Of a stretch of 64,000 nucleotides of DNA, positions 37,616-47,868 are shown piece after piece; position 1 is the first letter of the stretch, and every line of letters begins with the position of its first letter. The DNA comes from CAWAYR01 sp050250955. GTDB taxonomy: Bacteria > Acidobacteriota > Vicinamibacteria > Vicinamibacterales > UBA2999. Both the position numbers and the translations under genes were made by a program. The DNA lies in NCBI GenBank assembly GCA_050250955.1, contig JBFWNR010000004.1, positions 1 through 64,000 on the forward strand. The letters are read 5' to 3'. The notes beneath the pieces were generated by a model. The model did not search any database, had not been told where the DNA came from, and saw only the letters and a program-made list of their open reading frames with translations.

Positions 37616-39706
37616 GTGCCCATGACGTCTGCACAACCTCGCAAGTGGACGGCCCACGCCGTGATCGGCGGTGCGGTGGTGGCGATCGGATTGGCGGTGG
37701 CGGGCCTGACCGGCGGCGCGCAGCAGAAGGGGGAGTGGCCGGGGATCACCGGCGGCGACACCTCCACGCGCTATTCCGCACTCGACCAGATCAACGCCCA
37801 GAACTTCAACACGCTGAAGGTGGCGTGGGAATGGCGCGGCGCCGACCTGATGCCGGCCGTCGAGATCGGCGAGATCAACGCCCGCGGCCTGCCCATCTAC
37901 GTGGACGGCATGCTCATCACCGTGTCCGGGCCACGGCGCACCGTGGTGTCGCTCGATCCGGCCACCGGCAAGACGCTGTGGACGTTCCAGGAGCCGACCA
38001 CGCCGCGCCACGACTACTCGATGCGGTCGAACCACGGCAAGGGCGTGGCGTTCTACCGCCTCAACGGCCGTCCGATCGTGCTGGTGACCACCCCGGGGTT
38101 CTTCGTCCACGCGCTGGACGCCAAGACCGGCAAGCCGATCGAGGGCTGGGGCGAGGCGGTGCCGGTGCCGGGCTTCGCCAAGAGCGGCTCGGTGGACATG
38201 CTGAAGGACCTCATCGCCGACTGGGGCCCCTGGCGCCAGGCCGAGCAGAAGTACGACCCGGTGAAGGGGCTGCCGCTCGAGCTCGGCTACATCACCACCT
38301 CGTCGCCGCCGATCGTGGTCAACGACGTGCTGGTGATCGGCAACTCGGCCGAGCAGGGCTACAACCAGACCCGGGTGGAGAACGTGCCCGGCGACATCCT
38401 CGGCTACGACGCCAAGACCGGCAAGTTCCTGTGGAAGTTCCACGTCATTCCGCGGCCGGGGGAGTTCGGGCACGAGACCTGGGAGAACGACGCGTGGCGG
38501 TGGACCGGCGACGTGTCGTCGTGGGCGCCGATGTCGGCGGATCCGTCGCGGGGGCTGGTCTACATCCCGACCAACGGGGCGACCATCGACTACTACGGCG
38601 GGTTCCGGCCGGGGGACAACCTGTTCTCGACCAGCGTGATCGCGCTGGACGTCAAGACCGGCAAGCGGGTGTGGCACCAGCAGCTGGTCAAGCACGACAT
38701 CTGGAACTACGACACCCCGACGCCGCCGATGCTGCTCGACGTGACGGTGGGCGGCCGACGCATCCCGGGCCTGTTCCAGGTCACCAAGCAGGCCTACGTC
38801 TACTCCTACAACCGCCACACCGGCGAGCCGATCTGGCCGATCGAGATGCGGCCGGCGCCGCAGTCGAAGGTGCCCGGCGAGAAGCTCTCGGCGATGCAGC
38901 CGCACCCGACCAGGCCGGCGCCCTTCGACCAGCAGGGCCGCAAGGAGTCGGACCTCATCGACTACACGCCCGAGATCAAGGCGCTGGCGCTGGAGCGGGC
39001 CAGGAAGCTCGATCTGCTGGCCGAGCTGTTCGAACCGCCGCGCCATCGCGGCAACGCCGAGGGGCGCGGCCCGGCCAACATCTGCCCCGGTGGCGGCGGC
39101 GGCGCCAACATCACCGGGCCGCCGGCCGGCGATCCGGCGTCGGGCATCATCTTCATCGCCACCAGCAACGGCTGCTCGCCGACGCTGCTGCAGCCGGCCA
39201 GCGAGCGCGACAACCCGCAGATGACCGGCAAGACGCTGGCCGACTGGGTGCCGATCCGCGGCGGCAAGCCGCCGGCCCCGGCCATGGAGAACGACCCGCT
39301 GCGCGGCATCCCCGACATCTTCAAGGGGCCGTTCGGCAAGGTCGTCGCCATCGACCTGAACAGCGGCAACCACCTCTGGCAGATCCCGCACGGCGACATG
39401 GCCCAGCGCGACCAGGACAACTTCCGCGCCAACCCGTTGCTGAAGGGGGTCGCCAACCTCGACACCAACTGGGGCCGGCGCGGCCACCCGGCGCTCGCCG
39501 CCACCTCGACGCTCCTGCTGGCCACCGGGCAGACGGCCGACAACCGCCCGCATCTGTTCGGCATCGACAAGAAGAGCGGCAAGCGCGTCGGCTCGGTCGA
39601 GACGCCCCGTCTGGGTGGCTACGGCCTGATGACCTATCTGCACCAGGGCAAGCAGTACGTCGTCATCCCGGTGAACGGCGGCTACACCGCGATGGCGCTG
39701 CCGTAA
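37616..39706 (+). CDS. PQQ-dependent dehydrogenase-like beta-propeller protein, copy 2
   Basis: A 696-residue paralogue of copy 1 with the same anchor, propeller repeats and lack of a haem domain. The N-terminal 150 residues and the C-terminal third differ at scattered positions (for example DTSTRYSALDQIN against YTSTRYSDVDQIN, and a one-residue insertion near GVANLDTNWGRRG), while the middle is identical at DNA level. Separate TTGACA promoter and Shine-Dalgarno suggest independent expression. GTG 37616 is chosen for its spacing to CAGGAG; ATG 37622 is the alternative. The two may serve different substrates or conditions. Confidence 0.85.
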   Translation: MPMTSAQPRKWTAHAVIGGAVVAIGLAVAGLTGGAQQKGEWPGITGGDTSTRYSALDQINAQNFNTLKVAWEWRGADLMPAVEIGEINARGLPIYVDGMLITVSGPRRTVVSLDPATGKTLWTFQEPTTPRHDYSMRSNHGKGVAFYRLNGRPIVLVTTPGFFVHALDAKTGKPIEGWGEAVPVPGFAKSGSVDMLKDLIADWGPWRQAEQKYDPVKGLPLELGYITTSSPPIVVNDVLVIGNSAEQGYNQTRVENVPGDILGYDAKTGKFLWKFHVIPRPGEFGHETWENDAWRWTGDVSSWAPMSADPSRGLVYIPTNGATIDYYGGFRPGDNLFSTSVIALDVKTGKRVWHQQLVKHDIWNYDTPTPPMLLDVTVGGRRIPGLFQVTKQAYVYSYNRHTGEPIWPIEMRPAPQSKVPGEKLSAMQPHPTRPAPFDQQGRKESDLIDYTPEIKALALERARKLDLLAELFEPPRHRGNAEGRGPANICPGGGGGANITGPPAGDPASGIIFIATSNGCSPTLLQPASERDNPQMTGKTLADWVPIRGGKPPAPAMENDPLRGIPDIFKGPFGKVVAIDLNSGNHLWQIPHGDMAQRDQDNFRANPLLKGVANLDTNWGRRGHPALAATSTLLLATGQTADNRPHLFGIDKKSGKRVGSVETPRLGGYGLMTYLHQGKQYVVIPVNGGYTAMALP
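38084..38722 (+). repeat. 639-base block identical to 35821-36459
   Basis: Second member of the identical pair inside PQQ dehydrogenase copy 2. It encodes the mid-propeller region that includes ALDAKTGKPIEGW through KHDIWNYDTPT, probably much of the cofactor site. Confidence 0.85.
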
Positions 39707-39743
39707 CCGCGCCCGGCATCTGCCGGTACCTCGAGAGTCTGCG

Positions 39744-39786
39744 GGGCCGGGCCTCCCACCACGGGAAGTCCGGCCCTCGTCGTCGA
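39744..39786 (+). terminator. Hairpin after PQQ dehydrogenase gene 2
   Basis: GGGCCGG (39744-39750) pairs with CCGGCCC (39780-39786), with an inner TCCC/GGGA helix and a 5-base loop. It lies 38 bases after the stop. The remaining 140 bases up to the convergent HIT gene show no gene I can support. Confidence 0.55.
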
Positions 39787-39926
39787 TGCGGACACCGCAC
39801 CGGTCGTCACCGTCCAACGACGTGCCCGGATCGTCTTGGCCGACGGCCTGGCCTTCGCCCCGCCGCCGGGTGTCGCCTCGCCGGCCGCGACGGCGAGTGG
39901 GGCGGCGGCCTGGACCGTGACGGGTC

Positions 39927-40313
39927 TCACCTCCGACGGTTGGCGTCGGACTTGAGCAGGGACCGGATGCCGTGGCCGGCGAGCGGCTCGTCGCGGAAGC
40001 GCGGGATGACGTGCAGGTGGGCGTGCATCAGCGACTGGCCGCCGACGGCGCCGCAGTTCCAGCCGATGTTGTAGCCGTCGGGCGCGAACGACGCGTCCAT
40101 CCAGGCCTTGACCCGGGCCAGCAGCTGGAACGTGGCGACGAACTCTTCCGCGGTCAGGTCGAACACGGTCTCGCGGTGCGCGACCGGGACGATCACACCC
40201 GAGTGCGCCAGGGCCCCCTGGAAGCGCGCATCCTCCAGGTAGATCGCCAGCGGATCGCGAAAACGAATCTGCTGCCCGGGATCGCCCAGCCGGCAGTAGG
40301 GACAGGTGGTCAC
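39927..40313 (-). CDS. HIT-family hydrolase
   Basis: A 128-residue histidine-triad protein. An N-terminal CPYC zinc motif (Cys4, Cys7) is followed by the nucleotide-binding strands and the HxHxH active site at His97, His99, His101 (MHAHLHVIPRF). It would hydrolyse dinucleotide or adenylated compounds in the cytoplasm. The GTG start at 40313 lies 10 bases after the DUF885 stop, so the two are likely co-transcribed. No clear Shine-Dalgarno. Confidence 0.9.
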   Translation of the reverse strand: MTTCPYCRLGDPGQQIRFRDPLAIYLEDARFQGALAHSGVIVPVAHRETVFDLTAEEFVATFQLLARVKAWMDASFAPDGYNIGWNCGAVGGQSLMHAHLHVIPRFRDEPLAGHGIRSLLKSDANRRR

Positions 40314-40323
40314 GGCGGATCGA

Positions 40324-42015
40324 TCATCGCAAGGTGGCCAGGCGGTCGACCTCCGAGCGGTCGCCGAGCATCTCCCACCTGAGCAACGACAGCGGCACGT
40401 TGCCGTTCTTCCAGACCGTGTCGTGGAACGTGCGCAGCGAGAACCCGCCGCCCTGGGCACGCCGCGCGTCGGCGAGCATCCGGACGATCTGGAGCTTGCC
40501 AATCTGATAGGTGATGGCCTGCCCCGGCCCGGCCGCGAACGCCGCCGCCTCGTCGAGCGCGGTGGCGTGGTCCATCGGCACGGTCTGCTCGAGGTAGGTC
40601 GCCGCATCGGCGATGGTGAACGTGCCGGTGGCGAGGCGCACGTCGACCTCGACCCGCAGCGCCCGCAGCCGGGCGAAGTTGTAGACGATCTCGCGCGAGC
40701 GCGGGCTCTCGGCCCACAGCCCGGCCTGCAGCATCATCTCCTCGGCGTAGAAGCCGATGCCTTCGTTGGCGCCCGAGTCGTAGTAGTGGCGGCGGATCGG
40801 GTTCTCGTGCGCCCACGACAGGGCGAGCTGCATGTAGTGGCCGGGGATGCCCTCGTGGACGATGATCGGGCGCGGATCCCGGGCCGTGGACAGGTAGAAG
40901 TAGGGCAGCGACGGCGACGGCTCGCGGATGTAGCTGATGCCGTTCTCTTTCAGGCGCGACTCGCTGGTCAGGTCGTCGGTGACGCCGAGAAACGCCAGCG
41001 GCGCCAGGTACGGCGGCAGCGGCAGGTTGAGGTAGCGCTGCAGCCACGCCGGCACGGTGAGCAGCTGCTCGCGTTCGAGGAAGCTGCGGATGGCCTGCTC
41101 CTGGAAGGCCGACGTGACGATCTGCGTCTGCTGGTCGGGAAACAGCGGCATGGCGGGCAGGGCGCGGTTGCGGCCCTGTTCGAGGGTCTCGAAGGCCACG
41201 GCCCGCTCCCATTCCTGGCGGCCCATCGCGGTGAGCTCCTCGGGCGTGAACGGCACCAGCGCCACCTCGCGCAGGAACTGCAGGTAGGCGTCGCGACCGA
41301 CGGCGGTCTCGGCCGACAGTGACGGCAGCCGCCCGGCGAGCCAGGTGCGGAACTCGCCCAGGGCGCGGGCGGTGGCCGCGGCCGGACCGGCGAAGCGCCC
41401 GGCGTGCGACGGCACCGCGACGTCCAGCTCGCGGGCCAGCGCGGCCAGCCGCTGGTCGATGTCGGTCAACGTGTCGAGGGCCAGGCGCGCGAACGGCGCG
41501 CGGGCATCGTCCAGGTGGGTGCGGGCGTGCTGCAGCGTCGTCGCGGCGTGGTTCAGGCGGGCGATGACCAGATCGGCGCGCGCGGCCGAGACCGGCGGGG
41601 GTGGCAGCAGCACGTCGAACACCGGGCCGAGGGCCTGCTGGACGTAGAACGCCGGATCGCGCCGCCACGCGGCAGCGCCGTCGAGCTCCCAGCGGACGCG
41701 GGCCAGCGCCGACCCCACCAGGCGGTAATCCACCTGCCGCGGGACTGGCCACCCCGACGGGTCGATGGCGCGGTGGCGCCGCTCGAACCCGTCGAGGGCG
41801 GCGCGTCGGGCCGCCATCGCCGCCGGGGACCAGTCGGGCAGCCACCCGTCGGGACGCTCGAGGCGGGGGATGTCGTCGCCGCTCGACGGCTGGGTGGCGG
41901 CACGCCAGGTCCAGAACGCCTGCGACAGTTCGTCGAGAGGATCGGCCGCCACCGACGTGGCGATCGTCGTGGCGGCGACACACACGACGGCGATCCGGGC
42001 CGCACGGATGGGCAT
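40324..42015 (-). CDS. Exported DUF885-family zinc peptidase
   Basis: A 563-residue protein of the DUF885 family. A signal peptide covers residues 1 to about 24. The zinc site is HEGIPGHY (His387, Glu388, His392), an HExxxH motif, with a downstream NEGIGFYAEEMM that supplies the third ligand Glu. C-terminal PGQAITYQIGK is a family signature. Acts as an extracytoplasmic peptidase; specificity unknown. The ATG is 6 bases after TAGACT and lacks a Shine-Dalgarno. Divergent from the S9 peptidase gene across 41 bases. Confidence 0.88.
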   Translation of the reverse strand: MPIRAARIAVVCVAATTIATSVAADPLDELSQAFWTWRAATQPSSGDDIPRLERPDGWLPDWSPAAMAARRAALDGFERRHRAIDPSGWPVPRQVDYRLVGSALARVRWELDGAAAWRRDPAFYVQQALGPVFDVLLPPPPVSAARADLVIARLNHAATTLQHARTHLDDARAPFARLALDTLTDIDQRLAALARELDVAVPSHAGRFAGPAAATARALGEFRTWLAGRLPSLSAETAVGRDAYLQFLREVALVPFTPEELTAMGRQEWERAVAFETLEQGRNRALPAMPLFPDQQTQIVTSAFQEQAIRSFLEREQLLTVPAWLQRYLNLPLPPYLAPLAFLGVTDDLTSESRLKENGISYIREPSPSLPYFYLSTARDPRPIIVHEGIPGHYMQLALSWAHENPIRRHYYDSGANEGIGFYAEEMMLQAGLWAESPRSREIVYNFARLRALRVEVDVRLATGTFTIADAATYLEQTVPMDHATALDEAAAFAAGPGQAITYQIGKLQIVRMLADARRAQGGGFSLRTFHDTVWKNGNVPLSLLRWEMLGDRSEVDRLATLR

Positions 42016-42021
42016 AGCGGG

Positions 42022-42027
42022 AGTCTA
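42022..42027 (-). promoter_or_regulatory. -10 box for the DUF885 gene, leaderless type
   Basis: TAGACT on the minus strand with six bases to the ATG at 42015. Its -35 zone would overlap the -10 box of the divergent S9 gene. Confidence 0.5.
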
Positions 42028-42042
42028 CGACGATGGCGGCTC

Positions 42043-42048
42043 TATAGT
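42043..42048 (+). promoter_or_regulatory. -10 box for the S9 peptidase gene, leaderless type
   Basis: TATAGT with eight bases to the ATG at 42057. No Shine-Dalgarno beyond a weak GGAGG (42049-42053), too close to the expected transcription start to be useful. Confidence 0.5.
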
Positions 42049-42056
42049 GGAGGCGC

Positions 42057-44333
42057 ATGCGCGCCACAGGTCATTGGATTCTGGTCATCGTCCTGGCAGC
42101 GGCACCCGCGTTCGCCCAGTCCACGCCGGATCGCTTCGTCCTCGAGGACGTCGCGTCGCTGCCCAGCCTGATCGGCACCGCGCCGGCGTCGCCGGCGTGG
42201 TCGCCCGACGGTCGCCGGCTGGCGTTCCTCTGGAACGACAAGGGCTGGCCGGGCCGGAACGTGTGGATCGTGAACGCCGACGGCTCCGGGCTCCGGTGGC
42301 TCAGCGACTTCGACCCGATGAGGACGGGCGTGCTGCCGTCCGGCACCTCGACGCCGGCGTTGGCCGCCGCGGCGTCGGCGCGCGCCAGGTCGTTTGCCAC
42401 CGAGCTGCACTGGGTGTCCCCGCGCCATCTCCTGGCGCTCGTCGGCGGGGGGCTGCTGCTCGACATCGACGTCGACGCCGCGCGGGACGGCGTCCGGGAG
42501 CTCGCGTCCCTCCCGGGAGCGAGTGACGTGTCGCTGTCGCCCGACGGCGCGACCATCGCCTTTCTCCGCGACGGCGACCTGTGGACGATGCCCCGCCAGA
42601 CGGGGACACGCGCCGGCGCGAGACGGCTGACCGCGCTCGGCCTCGCCGGCATCGCGACGGTGCCGCTCGGCACCTACAACCGTGCCGATCGCGAGGTCGG
42701 CACCGGCGTCTGGGGCGCCGACTGGGCGCCCTACGCGTGGTCGCCGGACGGCACCCGCATCGTCTTCCACGCCGTCGACCGCCGTCACCTCCGCAAGGTG
42801 CCATTTCCGTCGTATCTCGGCGACGAGACCATCGTCAGCGAACTGCGGCGTGGCTACCCGGGCGACGAGAACGAACGACGGACGCTGCACGTCGTCGATC
42901 CCGGCACGCGCACGGTCACCGACCTCGGCCTGCCCGAACCCGGCCGGCGTGCCGTCACCGACGTCTCGTGGTCGCCGTCGGGGCGCCTGCTCGTCGATCA
43001 CGTGTCGGACGACGGCACCGAGCGGTGGCTCTACGTCGTCGAGGCGGGACAGACGCGGCTGCGGCTGGTCTGGCACGACCGCCGCGACACGCGCATCTAT
43101 CCCGCCTACGTCGCCCATTGGCATCCCGATGGACGCCGCATCGTCGTCGTCGCGGACCTGGCGGAGCGCGATCAGCTGTTCGTGATCGATCCAGCTGCCG
43201 CCTCGCCGGCGCCGGTCGCGATCTCGCCGGCCGACTGGGACGTGGCGGGCGAACGTGGCGCAGCCACCGTCCAGGTCGTGCCCGCGGCCGGGGCGATCTA
43301 CTTCACCGGCACCGGCCAGGGACCCTACGAACGTCATGTCTACCGTCTCGGTGACGGCGACACCGCGCCGCAGCGGCTGACCACGGCGGCCGGCGTCCAC
43401 GTGCCGGTGGTGTCTCCCGACGGGCGATCGCTGGCCACGATCTGGTCCGACGACGTGACCCCGCCGCAGCTCCTGGTGGGCGAGGCGAGTCCGGGGGCGA
43501 CGCTCACCCCGGTGACGACGCCGCCGGCCGGGTTCGGCGAGCGGGCGTGGGTGCGGCCGCGCTACCAGGCCTTCCGCAACACCGTGCACGGGTTCGACGT
43601 CCACGCCCGCATCCTGGAGCCGCCCGACCTCGATCGGTCCCGGCGCCACCCGGTGATCTTCGGGCCGATGTACTCGAACACCGTCCGCAACCGGTGGGGC
43701 GGACTGAACGGGACCCTGCAGCAGTGGATGGCGCAGCACGGCTACATCGTGGTGCAGGTGGACGTGCGCGGCAGCGTCGGCTACGGCCGGCGCTTCCGCG
43801 AGGCGTTCCTGATGGACTACGGCAACGGCGACCTCGACGACGTCCAGGCGGTGGTGGACGGCATGAAGGCGTTGCCCTACGTGGACGGCACGCGGATCGG
43901 CATCTGGGGCAGCAGCTACGGCGGGCTGCTCACGCTGCACGCCCTGCTGAAGCGGCCGGGCCTGTTCGCGGCCGGGGTCGCCGCCGCCCCGGCCGTCGAT
44001 CCGCGGGCCTTCGGGCCCGACGACGTCGCCATCACCCGCGACCCTGGCACGCATCCCGAGGCCTTCATGCGCGGCTCGGCGCTCGGCCTCGGCGACACGC
44101 TGCAGGATCGCCTGCTCGTCATCCACGGCCTGATGGACGACGTGGTCCCGTTCCGCACCACCATGGCCCTGGTCGAACGCCTGATCCTGCTCGGCAAGGA
44201 CGTCGACCTGGCGACGGCCCCGGCCGCGACCCACGCCTGGTCGTCGCGCGAGGCCTACGCGATCTATTTCTTCAAGAAGCTCACCGAGTACTTCGATCGC
44301 TTCCTGAAGCCGGCCCTGGCCGCCAGCCCCTAG
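42057..44333 (+). CDS. Exported S9-family prolyl oligopeptidase (DPP IV-like)
   Basis: A 758-residue serine peptidase. Signal peptide 1-20 (AFAQS). A beta-propeller with TolB-like repeats (ASPAWSPDGRRLAFLW, DVSWSPSGRLLVD) covers about residues 40-500, then the alpha/beta-hydrolase domain with Ser620 in GSSYGG, Asp694/695 in GLMDDVVP and His726 in ATHAWS. The motif VQVDVRGSVGYGRRF sits before the catalytic Ser as in family S9B/C. It should cleave short peptides in the periplasm. Its convergent neighbour ends 10 bases away. Confidence 0.94.
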   Translation: MRATGHWILVIVLAAAPAFAQSTPDRFVLEDVASLPSLIGTAPASPAWSPDGRRLAFLWNDKGWPGRNVWIVNADGSGLRWLSDFDPMRTGVLPSGTSTPALAAAASARARSFATELHWVSPRHLLALVGGGLLLDIDVDAARDGVRELASLPGASDVSLSPDGATIAFLRDGDLWTMPRQTGTRAGARRLTALGLAGIATVPLGTYNRADREVGTGVWGADWAPYAWSPDGTRIVFHAVDRRHLRKVPFPSYLGDETIVSELRRGYPGDENERRTLHVVDPGTRTVTDLGLPEPGRRAVTDVSWSPSGRLLVDHVSDDGTERWLYVVEAGQTRLRLVWHDRRDTRIYPAYVAHWHPDGRRIVVVADLAERDQLFVIDPAAASPAPVAISPADWDVAGERGAATVQVVPAAGAIYFTGTGQGPYERHVYRLGDGDTAPQRLTTAAGVHVPVVSPDGRSLATIWSDDVTPPQLLVGEASPGATLTPVTTPPAGFGERAWVRPRYQAFRNTVHGFDVHARILEPPDLDRSRRHPVIFGPMYSNTVRNRWGGLNGTLQQWMAQHGYIVVQVDVRGSVGYGRRFREAFLMDYGNGDLDDVQAVVDGMKALPYVDGTRIGIWGSSYGGLLTLHALLKRPGLFAAGVAAAPAVDPRAFGPDDVAITRDPGTHPEAFMRGSALGLGDTLQDRLLVIHGLMDDVVPFRTTMALVERLILLGKDVDLATAPAATHAWSSREAYAIYFFKKLTEYFDRFLKPALAASP

Positions 44334-44343
44334 CCGCGAGCCG

Positions 44344-45762
<1,419 letters not shown>

Positions 45763-46094
45763 CGGCCCCCCTGGGTGTGTGCCCGCATCGTGCCCGAAAA
45801 TCCCGCCGCCGACGAGCGATCGTCGCGATCCCCGCCGATGCCGATTGATACACCGAGCCCATTTGTTACCCGATCGGTCAGGCGTTTGACGCCACGAACG
45901 ACAGGTTTGTGGGCTCGCCGACGACTTCGTCGAGTGGCCAGCGGCCATCCGCCCTAACTCGTGCCCGAGCCGTGTGATCAGTCCGGCCCATCGTTGCACA
46001 CTGCGACGCGGAAAACGACCGAACTGTTGCCGGCGGCACGCGGCTTGCCACGCTGGCAGGCTACGATTCGCCCTCTTCGCTCTTCAGGAGTGCC
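45763..46094 (+). other. Divergent regulatory gap between gdhA and mreB
   Basis: At 332 bases this is the longest gap without a gene. It is visibly richer in A/T than its surroundings (for example CCATTTGTTACCC and GGTTTGTGGGC). For mreB a weak TACGAT lies at 46062-46067 and a good Shine-Dalgarno AGGAG at 46086-46090. I see no clear -35, riboswitch fold or tRNA. A short ORF from 45961 is only shadow coding. Confidence 0.5.
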
Positions 46095-47120
46095 ATGCTG
46101 CTCAACGTCCTGCCCCTCGGTGCGCGCGACTTCGCCGTCGACCTCGGCACGGCGAATACCGTCGTGTTCGCCCCCGGACGCGGGATCGTGGTCGACGAAC
46201 CGTCGATCGTCGCGGTCAACACGCAGAGCGACAAGACCGAGGCGGTCGGGCACGCGGCCCACGCCATGCTGGGGCGAACGCCCGCAAACATCACCACCAT
46301 CCGGCCCCTTCGCGACGGGGTCATCGCCGACTTCGAGGCCGCCGAGCGCCTGCTCAGCCATCTCATCCGCAAAGCCCAGGGCAGCGTGACCTGGCGGCGG
46401 ACCCGGCTGGTGATCGGCATTCCCTCGGGCATCACCCAGGTGGAGCGCCGCGCGGTGATCGACAGCGCCTACCGCGCCAAGGCCAGCGAGGTGCACCTGG
46501 TGGACGAACCGATGGCGGCGGCGATCGGCGCCGGTTTGCCGATCACCGAGGCCACCGGCAGCATGGTGGTCGACATCGGCGGCGGCACCACCGACATCGC
46601 CGTGATTTCGCTCGGCGGGATGGTCTACACCAGCGCCATCCGCACCGCCGGCAACCACATGGACGAGGCGATCATCGGCTTCATGCGCCGGCGCCACGGC
46701 CTGCTCATCGGCGAGCGCACCGCCGAGGACGTCAAGATCACGCTCGGCACCGCCTGCCACGGCGAGCCGGTCCGCTCCATGGAAGTGCGCGGCCGCTGCA
46801 TGCGCGAAGGCCGGCCGCGCATCGTCGAGGTCAACGAGAGCGAGGTCCTCGAGGCGCTCGGCGAGCCGCTCAAGGCGATCGTCAACGCCGTCAAGGGCGC
46901 CCTCGAGGCGATTCCGCCGGAGATCGCCGCCGACATCTACGACCAGGGCCTGGTGCTGACCGGCGGCGGCGCGCTGCTGCGGCGCCTCGATCAGCGCCTG
47001 CGCGACGAAACCGGCGTGCCGGTGCAGGTCGCCGACGACCCGCTCACCTCGGTCGTCAAGGGCGCCGGGCGGATGCTCGACGACGTCGCCCTGCTGCGCC
47101 GCGTCGCCTGGGCCGCCTAG
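46095..47120 (+). CDS. mreB: Rod-shape-determining protein MreB
   Basis: A 341-residue actin homologue, normal length. Phosphate-1 motif FAVDLGTANTVVF, phosphate-2 MVVDIGGGTTDIAVISLGG, adenosine motif LTGGGALL, and PSGITQVERRAV are intact. It forms membrane-bound filaments that direct wall synthesis. The usual mreC/mreD/pbp2/rodA cluster is not next to it. The sequence has relatively divergent loops (VFAPGRGIVVDEPSI), so it may be an accessory paralogue. AGGAG lies 4 bases upstream. Confidence 0.93.
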   Translation: MLLNVLPLGARDFAVDLGTANTVVFAPGRGIVVDEPSIVAVNTQSDKTEAVGHAAHAMLGRTPANITTIRPLRDGVIADFEAAERLLSHLIRKAQGSVTWRRTRLVIGIPSGITQVERRAVIDSAYRAKASEVHLVDEPMAAAIGAGLPITEATGSMVVDIGGGTTDIAVISLGGMVYTSAIRTAGNHMDEAIIGFMRRRHGLLIGERTAEDVKITLGTACHGEPVRSMEVRGRCMREGRPRIVEVNESEVLEALGEPLKAIVNAVKGALEAIPPEIAADIYDQGLVLTGGGALLRRLDQRLRDETGVPVQVADDPLTSVVKGAGRMLDDVALLRRVAWAA

Positions 47121-47125
47121 CCGCC

Positions 47126-47159
47126 CGGGGGTGAACCCCCGCCGGCATTCGACCGGCGG
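47126..47159 (+). terminator. Double hairpin after mreB
   Basis: CGGGGG-TGAA-CCCCCG (47126-47141) is followed by CCGCCGG-CATTCGA-CCGGCGG (47139-47159). The two stems share bases 47139-47141 and cannot both form in full. They lie just after the mreB stop. The rest of the gap to 47336 has no supported gene. Confidence 0.55.
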
Positions 47160-47336
47160 TGCATCGCCGCTCGCGGCGTTGCTCCTCGTCGACTATGGCC
47201 CGATATTCTCGCTCGTCGGGCCTGGCGATCGGCGCGCCTCGTCGGTCTCGGTGATGCGCCGGGAGTCTCACCCCGGGCTGCTAGCCGCGTCCGCCGCGCC
47301 GCGTTGGTTCGGGCCGCGCCGCCCGGGGCGGACTGG

Positions 47337-47342
47337 TATCCT
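47337..47342 (+). promoter_or_regulatory. -10 box for the hypothetical/ferredoxin/TerC operon
   Basis: TATCCT lies 9 bases before the ATG at 47352. Expected leader is only about 2-3 bases and no Shine-Dalgarno is present. Confidence 0.4.
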
Positions 47343-47351
47343 TGGACGCCT

Positions 47352-47861
47352 ATGCCGACGACGCCCGAGGCCATGCGCCCCGCCAGGCTGTGGCGCGCCA
47401 TGCCCGCCGACGCCCGCACCGCTGCCGCCCAGGCGTTCTGGACCGACGAGAACGCCGCGCTCGAGCAGGCCGAGGCCATCGCGCTCATCGCCCGCCAGAT
47501 CAAGTTCCGGCCGCGCAGCGTGCAGGCCCTGCCGGTGGAGAAGCGGGGCAAGTACCTGGCCGGGCTCGCCCAGGTGTCGGACCTGCTCGCCGCGCGCCTG
47601 CTGGTCGTCTATCACCTCGAGTTCCAGCGGCCGATGATGGCGGCGTTCCTCGACGCGCTCGGCATCAAGCACGACCACGGGCTCATCGAGGACGAGACCC
47701 CCAAGGCGCCGACCGTCGAGGCGCTGGCCGCCGCCGCCGACGCGCTGGTTGCCGCCTATCCGAAGGCCGACGTCGCCCGCTACTTCTGGACGCTCCTGTG
47801 GCAGGACCCCGACACCTGGGGACCGCTCCAGGACCGGCCCGAACTGGCCGAGGTCGCGTAG
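47352..47861 (+). CDS. Conserved-looking hypothetical protein
   Basis: A 169-residue, mostly helical soluble protein that I do not assign to a family. Features: FWTDENAALEQAEAIALIARQIKFRPRS near the N terminus, and a helical middle with YLAGLAQVSDLLAARLLV. No signal peptide or cysteines. It starts after a -10 box at 47337 and is followed after 7 bases by the ferredoxin gene, so the two likely form one unit. Codon use is like its neighbours. Confidence 0.75.
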   Translation: MPTTPEAMRPARLWRAMPADARTAAAQAFWTDENAALEQAEAIALIARQIKFRPRSVQALPVEKRGKYLAGLAQVSDLLAARLLVVYHLEFQRPMMAAFLDALGIKHDHGLIEDETPKAPTVEALAAAADALVAAYPKADVARYFWTLLWQDPDTWGPLQDRPELAEVA

Positions 47862-47868
47862 GGGGCGC

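Noticed and set aside
35203..39817. Long antisense frames opposite the PQQ dehydrogenase pair
   Set aside because: They mirror each other only because the sense genes are duplicated; composition is shadow-like and no start signal is seen.
45961..47134. Arg-rich frames overlapping mreB
   Set aside because: They are alternate-frame readings of mreB and the upstream gap.
47131..47351. Small ORF after mreB
   Set aside because: It starts inside the hairpin, has no ribosome site and low-complexity sequence.
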